From: Aurantimonas sp. Leaf443
Lineage (GTDB): Bacteria; Pseudomonadota; Alphaproteobacteria; Rhizobiales; Rhizobiaceae
Assembly (NCBI RefSeq): GCF_001425575.1
Contig: NZ_LMRD01000006.1
Coordinates: 711,630 to 775,629 of the forward strand
Length of the DNA stretch: 64,000 nucleotides
Direction of reading: 5' to 3'
A program made the position numbers and the translations under genes. Below the pieces are notes generated by a model. The model worked only from the letters and a program-made list of their open reading frames with translations. It was not told the DNA's origin and did no database searches. Positions 44,827 to 53,925 of the stretch are shown in pieces (positions within the stretch are counted from its first letter, which is position 1; every line of letters starts with the position of its first letter).

Positions 44827-45513
44827 GTGGAGCCCTTCGTGACGCTCGACCGCCGCCTGCCGCAACGTCCGCTTCTCACCGACCTGTGCCGCCGCAGGAC
44901 CCATCCGGCGCGGCGTCGCGACGACGTCCGCCCGCCGGCCGCGCCGGCAAGTCCCGGCGAGGTGGCGATCGGCATCGCGGCCAGCGGGCTGCGGCGCGTC
45001 GTCGTCGTCTCGGCGGCACCGGACGAGGCCTTTCACGGCGGCGGCGTGTTGGCCCGGGCGCTCCTGGAGACGGGGGTGCGGCCCGTCCTCGTGGATCTCC
45101 TGGCGGACGGTCGGGCCGGGCGGGAGCTCGGCCTTGCGGAAACCCTCGTCGGCCTTTCGGCGGTCGCGGACGGCACGGCCGGCATCGCGGATGCGATCCA
45201 CCGCGATCCGTTCACCGCCGTCCATGTCGTCCCGTCCGGCGGCTACGACGCCGCCTCGGCCGGCGCGGCGGAGGCGGCGCGCATCGCCTTCGCGCTCTCG
45301 GCGCTCGAACAGGGCTACGGCGTCAGCGTCGTCGAATGTTCGCTCACCGCGCTCCTCCAGACGCCCGGGCTCCTCGACGCCGAGAGCGGGCTGATCGTTT
45401 CGGGCTCGGCCGCCGCCATGACGCGCGTGTCGTCCATCCTCGCCCTTCTGGACGGCAAGGGCCTGCGGGACGGCGTCGCGATGCGCGTCGCGCGAAGCGC
45501 CGACGCCGTCTGA
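44827..45513 (+). CDS. MinD/BY-kinase-like protein lacking the P-loop
   Basis: A 228-residue protein not matched to a named family. After about 50 basic/Pro-rich residues it follows the course of a CpsD/BY-kinase (MinD-like) domain. VVVVSAAPDEAFHGGG takes the place of Walker A, and ALLETGVRPVLVDLLADGRA resembles the Walker A' strand with its Asp. LGLAETLVGLSAVADGTAGI resembles the 'GL..VL.G...' helix, and TAVHVVPSGG the conserved P-S/A-G turn. The lysine and Ser/Thr of the P-loop are missing, so ATP binding is doubtful. It is divergent from the Wza-like gene. An EPS-assembly adaptor is an inference. Confidence 0.62.
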   Translation: MEPFVTLDRRLPQRPLLTDLCRRRTHPARRRDDVRPPAAPASPGEVAIGIAASGLRRVVVVSAAPDEAFHGGGVLARALLETGVRPVLVDLLADGRAGRELGLAETLVGLSAVADGTAGIADAIHRDPFTAVHVVPSGGYDAASAGAAEAARIAFALSALEQGYGVSVVECSLTALLQTPGLLDAESGLIVSGSAAAMTRVSSILALLDGKGLRDGVAMRVARSADAV

Positions 45514-45526
45514 CGGGCGGGCGCCG

Positions 45527-45736
45527 TCAGGCGCGGGGACCCGATTCCATCCACTTGATGACGAGCATGGCCGGCAGGACCCAGAGGAGTCCGGTGAAGA
45601 AGAAATAGGCCAGATGCACCCAGCCGCTGGACTGGCCGAGATAGAGCGTCGCCACCGCCGTCGCGATGACGGCGTAGACGCAGACGAGGACGATGAGGAT
45701 GATCGTTCCGATGAACTTCTTCAGCCTGACCGGCAT
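45527..45736 (-). CDS. DUF2842 family membrane protein
   Basis: A 69-residue protein with two transmembrane helices (about 8-28 and 40-60) and the family start MPVRLKKFIGTIILIVLVC and end LLWVLPAMLVIKWME. DUF2842 is found in alphaproteobacteria next to heme A synthase, as here; role unknown, possibly respiratory. ATG 45736 is used; an ATG at 45760 is an alternative. It is divergent from ctaA. Confidence 0.9.
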   Translation of the reverse strand: MPVRLKKFIGTIILIVLVCVYAVIATAVATLYLGQSSGWVHLAYFFFTGLLWVLPAMLVIKWMESGPRA

Positions 45737-45880
45737 CGCCTCGCATTCCTTCTCGCACATCGGCCTCCGCTGCGGCGGGAGCCTTCGCCGTCTATGGCCG
45801 CGCCGCGCGCGATTGGCCAGAGCCGCCGCGACGCTGCGCCGGCTTGATCGCGCCTCCCACATGCGTCACAGGACCGCCCC

Positions 45881-46969
45881 ATGACCACGCTCGATCTCGC
45901 CCCCGCCCTGTCCCGACCCTTGCCGAAGGAGGCGCGGCATCGCCGCGCGATCCGCCTCTGGCTGTTCTGCGTCGCCGCCCTCATCGTCGCGCTCGTTGTC
46001 GTGGGCGGCGCGACGCGGCTCACCGAATCGGGCCTCTCCATCACCGAGTGGAAACCGATCCACGGGGTCGTGCCGCCGCTGAGCCAGGCCGAGTGGCAGG
46101 AGGAGTTCGAGCTATACAAGGCGATCCCGCAATATCGCGAGCTCAATGCCGACATGGACCTGTCGGGCTTCAAGACGATCTACTGGTGGGAATGGGCGCA
46201 CCGATTCCTGGCCCGCACGGTCGGCGTCGTCTTCGCCGTGCCGCTCGCCTTCTTCTGGCTGACCGGGCACATCGAGCCGTTCCTGAAGCCGCGCCTCCTC
46301 GCCATTCTGGCGCTCGGGGGCCTGCAGGGCTTCATCGGCTGGTGGATGGTCGCCTCGGGCCTGTCGGTGCGCACCGATGTCAGCCAGTACCGGCTGGCGA
46401 CGCATCTCACCATGGCCTGCATCATCCTGGCCTCGATCGTCTGGGTGGCGCGGGGTCTGGGCGAGCGTCGCCATGTCGCGCCGCCGACGCGCGGCTCCAT
46501 CGTCGTGGGCATCGGTCTCGTCGGCCTATCGCTCGCCCAGATCTATCTCGGCGGCCTCGTCGCCGGGCTCAATGCCGGTCTCACCTACAACACCTGGCCG
46601 CTGATGGACGGACGCCTCGTGCCAGAGGGGCTCCTTCAGATGGAGCCGCTCTGGCGCAATCTCTTCGAGAACGTGACGACCGTGCAGTTCGATCACCGCA
46701 TGGGCGCCTATCTCCTCCTCGCCGTCGCCGCGCTCCACGCGCTCGTGTGCTGGCGTGACGACCGGCGCAGCCACCATACCCATTCGGCCGCGATGCTGGT
46801 GGCCGCGATCCTCGTGCAGGCCGCCATCGGCGTCACGACGCTCCTCCTCGTCGTGCCGATCGGCTGGGCGCTGCTGCATCAGGCGGGCGGGGTCGCGGTG
46901 CTCGTCGTCGCCGTCCTCCACGCGCGCGGCCTTCGCGGCGAGTATCCGGTGGCCGCAGCCGCTCGCTGA
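45881..46969 (+). CDS. ctaA: heme A synthase (COX15/CtaA)
   Basis: Oxidises heme O to heme A for aa3-type cytochrome oxidases. The 362-residue integral membrane protein has eight helices. It keeps the heme-ligand histidines (WWEWAHRFLARTVG, RLATHLTMACII, QFDHRMGAYLLL, LLHQAGGVAVLV). GGATRLTESGLSITEWKPI is the diagnostic N-terminal motif of the alphaproteobacterial (type 2) form. The start ATG 45881 follows without a strong ribosome site. A bidirectional terminator follows. Confidence 0.95.
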   Translation: MTTLDLAPALSRPLPKEARHRRAIRLWLFCVAALIVALVVVGGATRLTESGLSITEWKPIHGVVPPLSQAEWQEEFELYKAIPQYRELNADMDLSGFKTIYWWEWAHRFLARTVGVVFAVPLAFFWLTGHIEPFLKPRLLAILALGGLQGFIGWWMVASGLSVRTDVSQYRLATHLTMACIILASIVWVARGLGERRHVAPPTRGSIVVGIGLVGLSLAQIYLGGLVAGLNAGLTYNTWPLMDGRLVPEGLLQMEPLWRNLFENVTTVQFDHRMGAYLLLAVAALHALVCWRDDRRSHHTHSAAMLVAAILVQAAIGVTTLLLVVPIGWALLHQAGGVAVLVVAVLHARGLRGEYPVAAAAR

Positions 46970-46998
46970 CCGTCCCGGTTCGAGGCGTGCGAACGAGA

Positions 46999-47028
46999 AA
47001 GGCCGGCGGTCCTGCGACCGCCGGCCTT
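46999..47028 (+). terminator. bidirectional hairpin, ctaA / argC
   Basis: AAGGCCGGCGGTC pairs with GACCGCCGGCCTT, loop CTGC. It sits between the convergent ctaA and argC stops. Confidence 0.85.
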
Positions 47029-47054
47029 CGTGTCTGCGCCCTGCGCGTCGCCGC

Positions 47055-48110
47055 TCAGGGGAAGAGCGGCAGCTGCTCGATGCCGAGCGTCTCTTCCAGG
47101 CCGTAGGCCACGTTGAAGTTCTGGACAGCCTGTCCCGCCGAGCCCTTCACGAGATTGTCGAGCGTCGAGATGACGATCGCGCGGCCGGGAATGCGATCCT
47201 CGACGACATTGACGACGACGTAGTTCGAGCCGCGCACCATCTGGGTCTGCGGCAGGACGCCGGGATCGGCGACGGTGACGAAGGGCTCGCTCGCGTAGGT
47301 CTCCACCAGCGCCTGGCGCAGGTCCGAAGCGGTGTTGCCACCCTGCAGCCGGACGTAGCTCGTGCACAATTCGCCGCGGCTCATCGGGATGAGATGCGGC
47401 GTGAAGTTCACGCGCAGATCCGCGACGCCCGCCGCCACGCCGATCTCCTGCTCGATCTCGGCCATGTGGCGATGCTTGCCGACGGCATAGGGGCTGAGAC
47501 CCTCGCCGGCCTCGCAGAAAAGGACGTTCTCCTTCAGCCCGCGTCCGGCGCCCGAAACGCCGGACTTGGCATCGATGACGATGTCGGAGACGTCAATCAG
47601 ACCCGCCTTCGCGAGCGGGATCAGCGCGAGGAGGACGGCGGTCGGGTAGCAGCCGGGGCAGGCGACGAGGCGGGCGCCGGCGATGGCGTCGCGATAGACT
47701 TCGGTGAGGCCGTAGACGGCCTCCGGCTGGATGTCCGTCGCGACATGGTCGAGCCCGTACCATTCCTTGTAGGTCGCGGGATCGCGCAGCCGGAAGTCGG
47801 CGGACATGTCGAGGATCTTCACATGCGGATGCTCGGAGAAGATCCGCCGCGTGATCGCCTGCGTCGTGCCGTGCGGCAGGCCACAGAAGACCGCGTCCAC
47901 CGAACCCCAGTCGGCATCCTCGATCTTCACGAGGTCGGGGAGGTCGATATGGGCGAAGTGCCGGAACACGGCCTTCATCGGCTTGCCGGCATGGCTGTTG
48001 GCCGTCAGCACCGCGATCTCGATGCCGGGATGGCGCGCCGCGAGGCGCACGAGGTCCGACCCCGTGTAGCCGCTGGCGCCCAGCACGCCGATCCTGATCT
48101 TCTCGCTCAT
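47055..48110 (-). CDS. argC: N-acetyl-gamma-glutamyl-phosphate reductase
   Basis: Third step of arginine synthesis. The 351-residue protein has the NADP-binding start IRIGVLGASGYTGSDLVRLA, the catalytic Cys in LVACPGCYPTAVLLA and the active-site His in VNFTPHLIPMSRGE. The long (type 1) form is typical of alphaproteobacteria. ATG 48110, with GGAGCCTGCC upstream. The gene is in the same orientation as the DegT, speB and rpsI-rplM genes upstream. Confidence 0.96.
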   Translation of the reverse strand: MSEKIRIGVLGASGYTGSDLVRLAARHPGIEIAVLTANSHAGKPMKAVFRHFAHIDLPDLVKIEDADWGSVDAVFCGLPHGTTQAITRRIFSEHPHVKILDMSADFRLRDPATYKEWYGLDHVATDIQPEAVYGLTEVYRDAIAGARLVACPGCYPTAVLLALIPLAKAGLIDVSDIVIDAKSGVSGAGRGLKENVLFCEAGEGLSPYAVGKHRHMAEIEQEIGVAAGVADLRVNFTPHLIPMSRGELCTSYVRLQGGNTASDLRQALVETYASEPFVTVADPGVLPQTQMVRGSNYVVVNVVEDRIPGRAIVISTLDNLVKGSAGQAVQNFNVAYGLEETLGIEQLPLFP

Positions 48111-48216
48111 GGCAGGCTCCTTCGAACGCGATCGCCGCCGACCCCGAAAGGCGGCGGCGATCGCGTCATAGCCGATTTTCGTGACGGTTCCAGCGCCGCG
48201 CGGATGCCAACCCGCG

Positions 48217-49365
48217 TCAGGCGTTGATTGCGTCCCGCACCGCCTCGACGATGCGATCCTGCGTCGGCTCGTCGAGATAGGGATGCATGGGCAGGCTGAC
48301 GACGTCGGCCGCCAGCGCGTCGGAGACGGGCAGGGCGCCGCCGACGACGGGAAAGGTCCGATAGGCCGTCTGCCGGTGCAGCGGCTTGGGATAGTAGATC
48401 GCCGTCGGGATGCCGCGCTCGCGCAGATAGGCCACGACATGGTCGCGCTGGCTGCCGGGAATGCGCAGCGTGTATTGCGCCCAGCTCGACGTCGAGTCGC
48501 GAAGGAGCGCCTGGGGCGTGGCCACCGTCTCGAAGGCGGCATGGTAGCGGGCGGCGATGCGCGCGCGGGCGGCGAGCTCGTCCTCGAAGATCGCGAGCTT
48601 CTCGAGAAGGATCGCGGCCTGCAGCGTGTCCATGCGCCCGTTCATGCCGATGCGTACGTTGTCGTACTTGTCAGTGCCTTGGCCGTGGATGCGGATCGAG
48701 GCCATGACGGCGGCGAGCTCGCCGTCATTGGTCTGCACCGAGCCGCCGTCGCCGTAGCAGCCGAGCGGCTTGGCCGGGAAGAAGCTCGTCGCCACCACGT
48801 CGGCCCACTTGGACGACATCGCCCCGTCGATCGTGGCGCCATAGCCTTGCGCTGCGTCCGAGATGAGGAGGAGGCCGTGGCGGTCGCAGATCGCGCGGAT
48901 CGCCGGATAGTCGGCGGGCTGGCCGAAGAGGTCGACGGCGATGACGACGCGCGGGCGAAGGTCGGAACGGCCGGCGCATTCGGCGATGGCGGCCTCGAGG
49001 CTCGCCGGGTCCATGTTGAAGGTCTTCTCGTCGACATCGACGAAATAGGGCGTCGCGCCGAGCCAGGCGACGACCTCGGCGGTCGCGGCGAAGGTGAAGC
49101 TCGGGCAGAAGACGACGTCGCCCGGCCGGATGCCCCAGGCCATGAGCGGCAGGGCGAGGGCATCCGTGCCGGAGGCGCAGGAGAGCGTGTGCTCCATGCC
49201 CGCGAAGGCCGAGAGCGCCGTTTCCAACTCGCGGATCTCCGGCCCCATGATGAAGGCGCCATGGTCGAGGACGGCCGCCATGCGCGCATCGACCTTGGCG
49301 CGGATGCGGTCGCGCTGCGAGGCGAGGTCGATGAACGGGATGGTCGGCGCGCTCTGAGCGGTCAT
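48217..49365 (-). CDS. DegT/DnrJ/EryC1/StrS aminotransferase
   Basis: A 382-residue PLP-dependent sugar (or amino-cyclitol) aminotransferase. Typical pieces are PFIDLASQRDRIRAKVDARM, LSCASGTDALALPLMAWGIR, LISDAAQGYGATIDG and the Schiff-base lysine in TSFFPAKPLGCYGDGG. The C-terminal substrate-binding portion is RDHVVAYLRERGIPTAIYYP. It would transfer an amino group to a keto-sugar, for polysaccharide or glycan use; the partner sugar genes are not in the window. The ribosome site AAAGGA precedes ATG 49365. It lies between argC and speB, normally adjacent genes, so it is probably an insertion. Confidence 0.93.
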   Translation of the reverse strand: MTAQSAPTIPFIDLASQRDRIRAKVDARMAAVLDHGAFIMGPEIRELETALSAFAGMEHTLSCASGTDALALPLMAWGIRPGDVVFCPSFTFAATAEVVAWLGATPYFVDVDEKTFNMDPASLEAAIAECAGRSDLRPRVVIAVDLFGQPADYPAIRAICDRHGLLLISDAAQGYGATIDGAMSSKWADVVATSFFPAKPLGCYGDGGSVQTNDGELAAVMASIRIHGQGTDKYDNVRIGMNGRMDTLQAAILLEKLAIFEDELAARARIAARYHAAFETVATPQALLRDSTSSWAQYTLRIPGSQRDHVVAYLRERGIPTAIYYPKPLHRQTAYRTFPVVGGALPVSDALAADVVSLPMHPYLDEPTQDRIVEAVRDAINA

Positions 49366-49470
49366 GGCTGGTCCTTTCCGGGGGGCGGCCGCCGGCCGCG
49401 CCTTCGCTGGTGCGGCAATCGAGGGGCGAACGCCACTCAAAATTCGTTTCACCGCCTTAACGCGCAAGGT

Positions 49471-50433
49471 TCACGCCGCCTTCTTCTCCGCGAGGATGCC
49501 CGTCACGTACATGGCGACGCTGGCGCCGGCGATGGCGGTGATCTCGGCATGGTCGTAGGCCGGGGCCACTTCCACGACGTCGGCGCCGACGAGCTGCAGG
49601 TTCTTCAGGTGGCGCAGCACCGCCAGGATCTTGGCGCTCGACGGGCCGCCGGCGACCGGCGTTCCGGTGCCCGGCGCGAAGGCGGGGTCGAGGCAGTCGA
49701 TGTCGAAGGACAGGTAGACGTTGGTGCCGCCGGTGCGTTCGTAGATGCGCTTGGCGATGGCGACGCTCGTCATGTCCTCAACTTCGTCGCCGTGCAGGAT
49801 CTCGATGCCGCAATCCTGCGGCGCATGCGTGCGGATGCCGACCTGGATGGAGGTCGCGGGATCGATCAGGCCGGCCTCGACGGCGGCCAGAACGAAGGAG
49901 CCGTGATCGACGCGCGGCGTGCCGTCGGCGGCCGTCGCCAGCGGCCATGTGTCCTGATGCGCGTCGAACTGGACGAGCGACATGCGCCCGTGGCGCTCGG
50001 CATGGGCCTGGAGCAGCGGGAAGGTGATGGAATGGTCGCCGCCGAGCGTCAGGAGGAAGCCGGTCCGATCGAGGAGGCCCGAAGCCTCGCGGCGGATCGT
50101 CTCGTGGGCCGTCTCGGGCAGGCGGTAGTCGAGGAGGCAGTCGCCGTAGTCGACGACCGACAGCGCCTCGAAGAGGTCGCGGCGGAACGGATATTGCGGG
50201 TCGTTGTCGAAGATGGCGGAGGCGCGGCGGATCGCGGCGGCGCCGAAGCGGGCGCCCGGGCGGTTGGAGACCGCGCTGTCGAAGGGCACGCTCCAGACGG
50301 TGAGGTCCGCCCCGTCCGCGTCCTTGGCATAGCGGCGGCGCATGAAGGAATGGGCGCCCGCATAGGTCGGATCGCTGCCGGCGCCGAGAATGGCGGGCGC
50401 GGTGAAGGCGTGGTCGATGGACTGGCCGGCCAT
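49471..50433 (-). CDS. speB: agmatinase / arginase-family ureohydrolase
   Basis: A 320-residue ureohydrolase. The binuclear manganese ligands are visible in TLGGDHSITFPLL, VQFDAHQDTWPLA and LSFDIDCLDPAFAPGTGTPV. Note FDAHQD, where most agmatinases have FDAHxD with Ser/Thr. It releases urea and putrescine from agmatine; guanidinobutyrase or similar activity is also possible in this family. Its place near argC and rpsI-rplM is conserved in rhizobia. Confidence 0.93.
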   Translation of the reverse strand: MAGQSIDHAFTAPAILGAGSDPTYAGAHSFMRRRYAKDADGADLTVWSVPFDSAVSNRPGARFGAAAIRRASAIFDNDPQYPFRRDLFEALSVVDYGDCLLDYRLPETAHETIRREASGLLDRTGFLLTLGGDHSITFPLLQAHAERHGRMSLVQFDAHQDTWPLATAADGTPRVDHGSFVLAAVEAGLIDPATSIQVGIRTHAPQDCGIEILHGDEVEDMTSVAIAKRIYERTGGTNVYLSFDIDCLDPAFAPGTGTPVAGGPSSAKILAVLRHLKNLQLVGADVVEVAPAYDHAEITAIAGASVAMYVTGILAEKKAA

Positions 50434-50461
50434 GGTGGTTCCTTTTCTGTCGCTCGCGCGC

Positions 50462-50706
50462 CGAACTAGCGCACGGCGCCCAAGGCGTGAACCAGCAGCG
50501 CGTGAGATGGAAGAGGAGCGGGGCGAAGACGGTCGCCGAATCCAGCCGGTCGCGCACGCCGCCCTGGCGCTTGATCGGCCGGCCCCAGTCCTTGACCGCG
50601 AGATCGCGCTCGACCGCCAAGAGCACGCGGCCGTCGAAGAAACCGGGGGGCACGCCGACGAGCGACAGGCCGGTCGCCGGCCGGGACCGGAAAAAGCCGC
50701 CCGGAA
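50462..50706 (-). pseudogene. 3' remnant of a phosphatidate cytidylyltransferase (cdsA)-like gene
   Basis: The minus strand between rpsI and speB, read in the frame of GTG 50653, resembles the C-terminus of CdsA: GRVLLAVERDLAVKDWG, then GGVRDRLDSATVFAPLLFHL and TRCWF. CdsA proteins have a VKD...GHGGxLDRxDS...APxFFxL signature. Here the GHGG has become RQGG and there is no upstream membrane part: the region begins inside the rpsI terminator. No proper stop ends it. It is a truncated, probably dead fragment. The assignment is by eye and needs a profile search. Confidence 0.55.
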
Positions 50707-50712
50707 ACGAAG

Positions 50713-50740
50713 AAGGCCGCGAGACGTGTCCCGCGGCCTT
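50713..50740 (-). terminator. terminator of rplM-rpsI
   Basis: AAGGCCGCG pairs with CGCGGCCTT around a ten-base loop, followed on minus by CTTCGTTT. It lies 29 bp after the rpsI stop. Confidence 0.75.
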
Positions 50741-50768
50741 CCTGTCGTCGATGAGGTTCGTCCGGAGC

Positions 50769-51242
50769 TTAGCGCTTGGAGAACTGGAACGAGCGGCGGG
50801 CCTTCGCCTTGCCGTACTTCTTGCGCTCGACGGTACGCGAATCGCGCGTCAGGAAGCCGCCCTTCTTGAGAACGGCGCGCAGGCCGGGCTCGTAATAGGT
50901 GAGGGCGCGCGAGATGCCGTGACGGACCGCACCGGCCTGGCCGGAGAGACCGCCGCCGGCGACCGTCGCCACGATGTCGAACTGGCCGTCGCGGTTGGCG
51001 GCGACGATCGGCTGGCGGAGCACCATCTGCAGGACGGGACGGGCGAAATACGCCTCGAATTCCTTGTCGTTGACGATGATCTTGCCGGTGCCGGGCTTCA
51101 CCCAGACGCGGGCGACCGCGTCCTTGCGCTTGCCGGTGGCATAGGCGCGGCCGTACTGGTCCAGCTTCTGGACGTGGACGGGCGCTTCGGCCTGGGCGGC
51201 CGGCGAGGAGCCGAGCTGGTCGAGAGAGGAGAGCTGGGACAT
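50769..51242 (-). CDS. rpsI: 30S ribosomal protein S9
   Basis: A 157-residue S9: [30 protein letters not shown], and the basic C-terminus [17 protein letters not shown] that reaches the decoding centre. It has a longer N-terminus (about 30 residues) than E. coli, as usual in alphaproteobacteria. The start codon overlaps the rplM stop by one base. Confidence 0.98.
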   Translation of the reverse strand: MSQLSSLDQLGSSPAAQAEAPVHVQKLDQYGRAYATGKRKDAVARVWVKPGTGKIIVNDKEFEAYFARPVLQMVLRQPIVAANRDGQFDIVATVAGGGLSGQAGAVRHGISRALTYYEPGLRAVLKKGGFLTRDSRTVERKKYGKAKARRSFQFSKR

Positions 51243-51706
51243 CAGGCGGCCCTCTTGTTCTTCGTGTTCATCGACCCGACGTCGAGCGTCTCGGGCGTCT
51301 GCGCCTCATGGGGATGCTCGGCACCGGCGTAGACGCGCAGGTTCTTGAGCTGGCGACGACCGAGCGGACCGCGCGGCAGCATGCGCTCGACGGCCTTCTC
51401 GACGACGCGCTCGGGGAAGCGGCCCTCGAGGATCTGGCGCGCCTTGCGCTCCTTGATGCCGCCGGCATAGCCGGTATGCCAGTAGTAGGTCTTGTCTTCG
51501 TATTTCTTGCCGGTGAACACGACCTTGTCGGCGTTGACGATGATGATGTTGTCACCGTCGTCGACATGCGGCGTGAAGGTCGGCTTGTGCTTGCCGCGGA
51601 GGCGAAGCGCAACGATGGAAGCGAGGCGGCCGACGACGAGCCCTTCGGCGTCGATCAGAATCCACTTCTTCTCCACCGTCTCGGTCTTCTGCGAGAAGGT
51701 TTTCAT
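51242..51706 (-). CDS. rplM: 50S ribosomal protein L13
   Basis: A 154-residue L13: [38 protein letters not shown], and [23 protein letters not shown] 51706 is the family start; the open frame runs further upstream to 51871. It is transcribed with rpsI. Confidence 0.98.
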   Translation of the reverse strand: MKTFSQKTETVEKKWILIDAEGLVVGRLASIVALRLRGKHKPTFTPHVDDGDNIIIVNADKVVFTGKKYEDKTYYWHTGYAGGIKERKARQILEGRFPERVVEKAVERMLPRGPLGRRQLKNLRVYAGAEHPHEAQTPETLDVGSMNTKNKRAA

Positions 51707-51919
51707 GGGTTGCCCCTGGGGTGCGTTTGAACTGTCCGGCCAACCCGTCGAGGTCGCCATATGAAAAGGGCGACCCAAGGGGCCGCTCTCATGGCGCTGC
51801 GTTACGCCAGGGCGACGGGGCTTGTCAACAATTGCGAGTCTCGGCTCGGGGGCGTCAACCGCCTGCGGCACAGGGCTTTGAGCCTATGCGGTATCAGGGT
51901 ACCGTAAAATAGACGGGGC

Positions 51920-52342
51920 TCAGCGCGGTGGAATCGAATAGGTCGCCACCGCATGGGCGGCCAGTTCGCCGTCCGGTCCCTCGATCGCGATTTCCAGGAC
52001 GGCGAGCCGTTTTCCGAGCTTCATGATGGTCGCCTGGGCGGTGACGAGGCCGGGATCGGCCTTGCGCAGGAAGTTGATCGACAGGTTCGTCGTCACCGCC
52101 AGCGCGACCGGCCCGATATGGGCGAGGATGGCGACATAGGCGGCGACGTCGGCGAGCGCGAAGAGCGTCGGCCCGGAGACGGTGCCGCCGGGGCGAAGGT
52201 GGGGCGTGCCCGTCAGCAGCTGCAGCGTCGCGCGGCCGGGTTCCAGCGCCGTCACCGTCATCGCGTGGCTGGAGCCTGCGAGCTGCGGGAAGTCGTTCTC
52301 CAGGAAGCGGTGGAGTTCGGCGATGCTCATGACCGGCTGCAT
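51920..52342 (-). CDS. PaaI-type hot-dog thioesterase
   Basis: A 140-residue 4HBT-fold thioesterase. The core is HLRPGGTVSGPTLFALADVA (family HxxGG..AG region, with the usual Asp replaced at the exact catalytic spot by Ser/Thr-rich sequence) and ALAVTTNLSINFLRKADPGL. Substrate probably an acyl-CoA. ATG 52342 with GGAGGAG eight bases upstream is chosen; ATG 52330 is an alternative. It is divergent from the enoyl-CoA hydratase gene, a sensible pairing. Confidence 0.86.
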   Translation of the reverse strand: MQPVMSIAELHRFLENDFPQLAGSSHAMTVTALEPGRATLQLLTGTPHLRPGGTVSGPTLFALADVAAYVAILAHIGPVALAVTTNLSINFLRKADPGLVTAQATIMKLGKRLAVLEIAIEGPDGELAAHAVATYSIPPR

Positions 52343-52526
52343 TCCGTCGTCTCCTCCAGCGCGAATCGTCGCCCGGCCTGCCGGCGCGTCCTTTCTTCCG
52401 TAGCCTGCCGGGCCGCCGCGCGCGAAGCGCCTCGAAAGTCGAAGGCGGGCGCATGGCTGGGCGATTGGGGTTGGCGAAGGCGGTGCCGGAGCCGTAAGGA
52501 GGAGGAAGGATCGGGGAGGAAACCGG

Positions 52527-53345
52527 ATGGCAGAGATCGTCGAGATGGCAGGCGTCGGAACGCATCCCGTGGAGGTGCAGGCGGCCGAGGGCATGCGCCG
52601 CATCGTCCTGTCGAGCCCGCCCGCGAACGCGCTCTCGCTCGCCACGATGGACGCGCTGATCGCGGCGCTGGAGGAGGCGAAGGCCGACCGGAGCTGCCGC
52701 GTCGTGGTGCTGGCGGCGAAGGGCCGGATCTTCTCGGCCGGCCACGATCTCAAGGAGATCTCGGCCCATCGCGGCGATGCCGACCGCGGGCGCGCCTTCT
52801 TCGAGGAGACGATGCGGCGCTGCTCGCAGCTGATGCAGACGATCGTGCGCCTGCCGCAGCCGGTGATCGCGGAGGTGAATGGCCTCGCCACCGCGGCGGG
52901 GTGCCAGCTCGTCGCCAGCTGCGATCTCGCCATCGCCTCGGAGGAGGCGCAGTTCTGCACGCCGGGCGTCAATATCGGCCTGTTCTGCTCGACGCCGATG
53001 GTCGCGCTGTCGCGCAACCTCTCCAACAAGCACGCGATGGAGATGCTTCTGACCGGCGAGACGATCGACGCGCGCTCGGCACGCGACTTCGGCCTCGTCA
53101 ACCGCGTCGTGCCGCCGGAATATCTCGGCACGGTCGTCGGCAAATACGCGACGACGATCGCCTCCAAGTCGGCGCTCACCGTCCGCACCGGCAAGGAAGC
53201 CTTCTACGCCCAGGCCGAGATGGGCCTTTCCGACGCCTACGACTATGCCGCCAGGGTGATGGTCGACAACATGATGGCGCGCGACGCCGAGGAGGGCATC
53301 GGCGCCTTCCTGGAGAAGCGCAAGCCGAACTGGACGGGCGAATGA
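52527..53345 (+). CDS. enoyl-CoA hydratase/isomerase
   Basis: A 272-residue crotonase-fold protein. FSAGHDLKEISAH and VIAEVNGLATAAGCQLVASC build the oxyanion hole. The usual catalytic Glu pair cannot be placed with confidence, so hydratase, isomerase or another crotonase reaction are all possible. It overlaps the CoA-binding gene by four bases (ATGA), so the two are translationally coupled. Confidence 0.9.
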   Translation: MAEIVEMAGVGTHPVEVQAAEGMRRIVLSSPPANALSLATMDALIAALEEAKADRSCRVVVLAAKGRIFSAGHDLKEISAHRGDADRGRAFFEETMRRCSQLMQTIVRLPQPVIAEVNGLATAAGCQLVASCDLAIASEEAQFCTPGVNIGLFCSTPMVALSRNLSNKHAMEMLLTGETIDARSARDFGLVNRVVPPEYLGTVVGKYATTIASKSALTVRTGKEAFYAQAEMGLSDAYDYAARVMVDNMMARDAEEGIGAFLEKRKPNWTGE

Positions 53346-53878
53346 GCGCCGCCCCGCTCGTCTACGCGGACGACACGATCCGAACGATCCTCTCGGATTG
53401 CAAGCGCATCGCGATCGTCGGGGCCAGCCCGAAGGAGATCCGGCCCTCGTTCTTCGTCCTGAAATACCTGACGCTGAAGGGGTTCAAGGTCTTCCCGGTC
53501 AATCCCGGCTCGGCCGGCACCGAGATCTTCGGGCAGACCTGCTACGCGCGGCTCGCCGATATTCCCGAGCCCGTCGACATGGTCGATATCTTCCGCGGCA
53601 GCGACGCTGTTCCGGGCGTTCTCGACGAGATCCTCGCACTCAGGCCGCTGCCGAAGGTCGTGTGGATGCAGCTCGGCGTGCGCCACCAAGAGGCGGCGCG
53701 GCGGGCGGAAGAGGCGGGCCTGACGGTCGTCATGGATCGCTGCCCGAAGATCGAATATGCGCGCCTTTCCGGCGAGATCGGCTGGAACGGCGTCAATTCG
53801 CGCATTCTCTCCTCGAAGAAGCCGACGATGCGGGCCGGCTTCCAGAGTTTCGGGATCGTCGCCAGGCCCAAGCCTTGA
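53342..53878 (+). CDS. CoA-binding protein
   Basis: A 178-residue single Rossmann-like CoA-binding domain of the succinyl-CoA-synthetase alpha type: KRIAIVGASPKEIRPSFFVL, VFPVNPGSAGTEIFGQTCYA and VVWMQLGVRHQEAARRAEEA. It has no catalytic His. Its ATG overlaps the stop of the enoyl-CoA hydratase gene. In related genomes this pair usually precedes the O-acetylhomoserine sulfhydrylase directly. Confidence 0.92.
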   Translation: MSAAPLVYADDTIRTILSDCKRIAIVGASPKEIRPSFFVLKYLTLKGFKVFPVNPGSAGTEIFGQTCYARLADIPEPVDMVDIFRGSDAVPGVLDEILALRPLPKVVWMQLGVRHQEAARRAEEAGLTVVMDRCPKIEYARLSGEIGWNGVNSRILSSKKPTMRAGFQSFGIVARPKP

Positions 53879-53925
53879 GGCACGGGGGGCGGCACGATCG
53901 TGACCGCCCCTCGCGACGCTGACGG

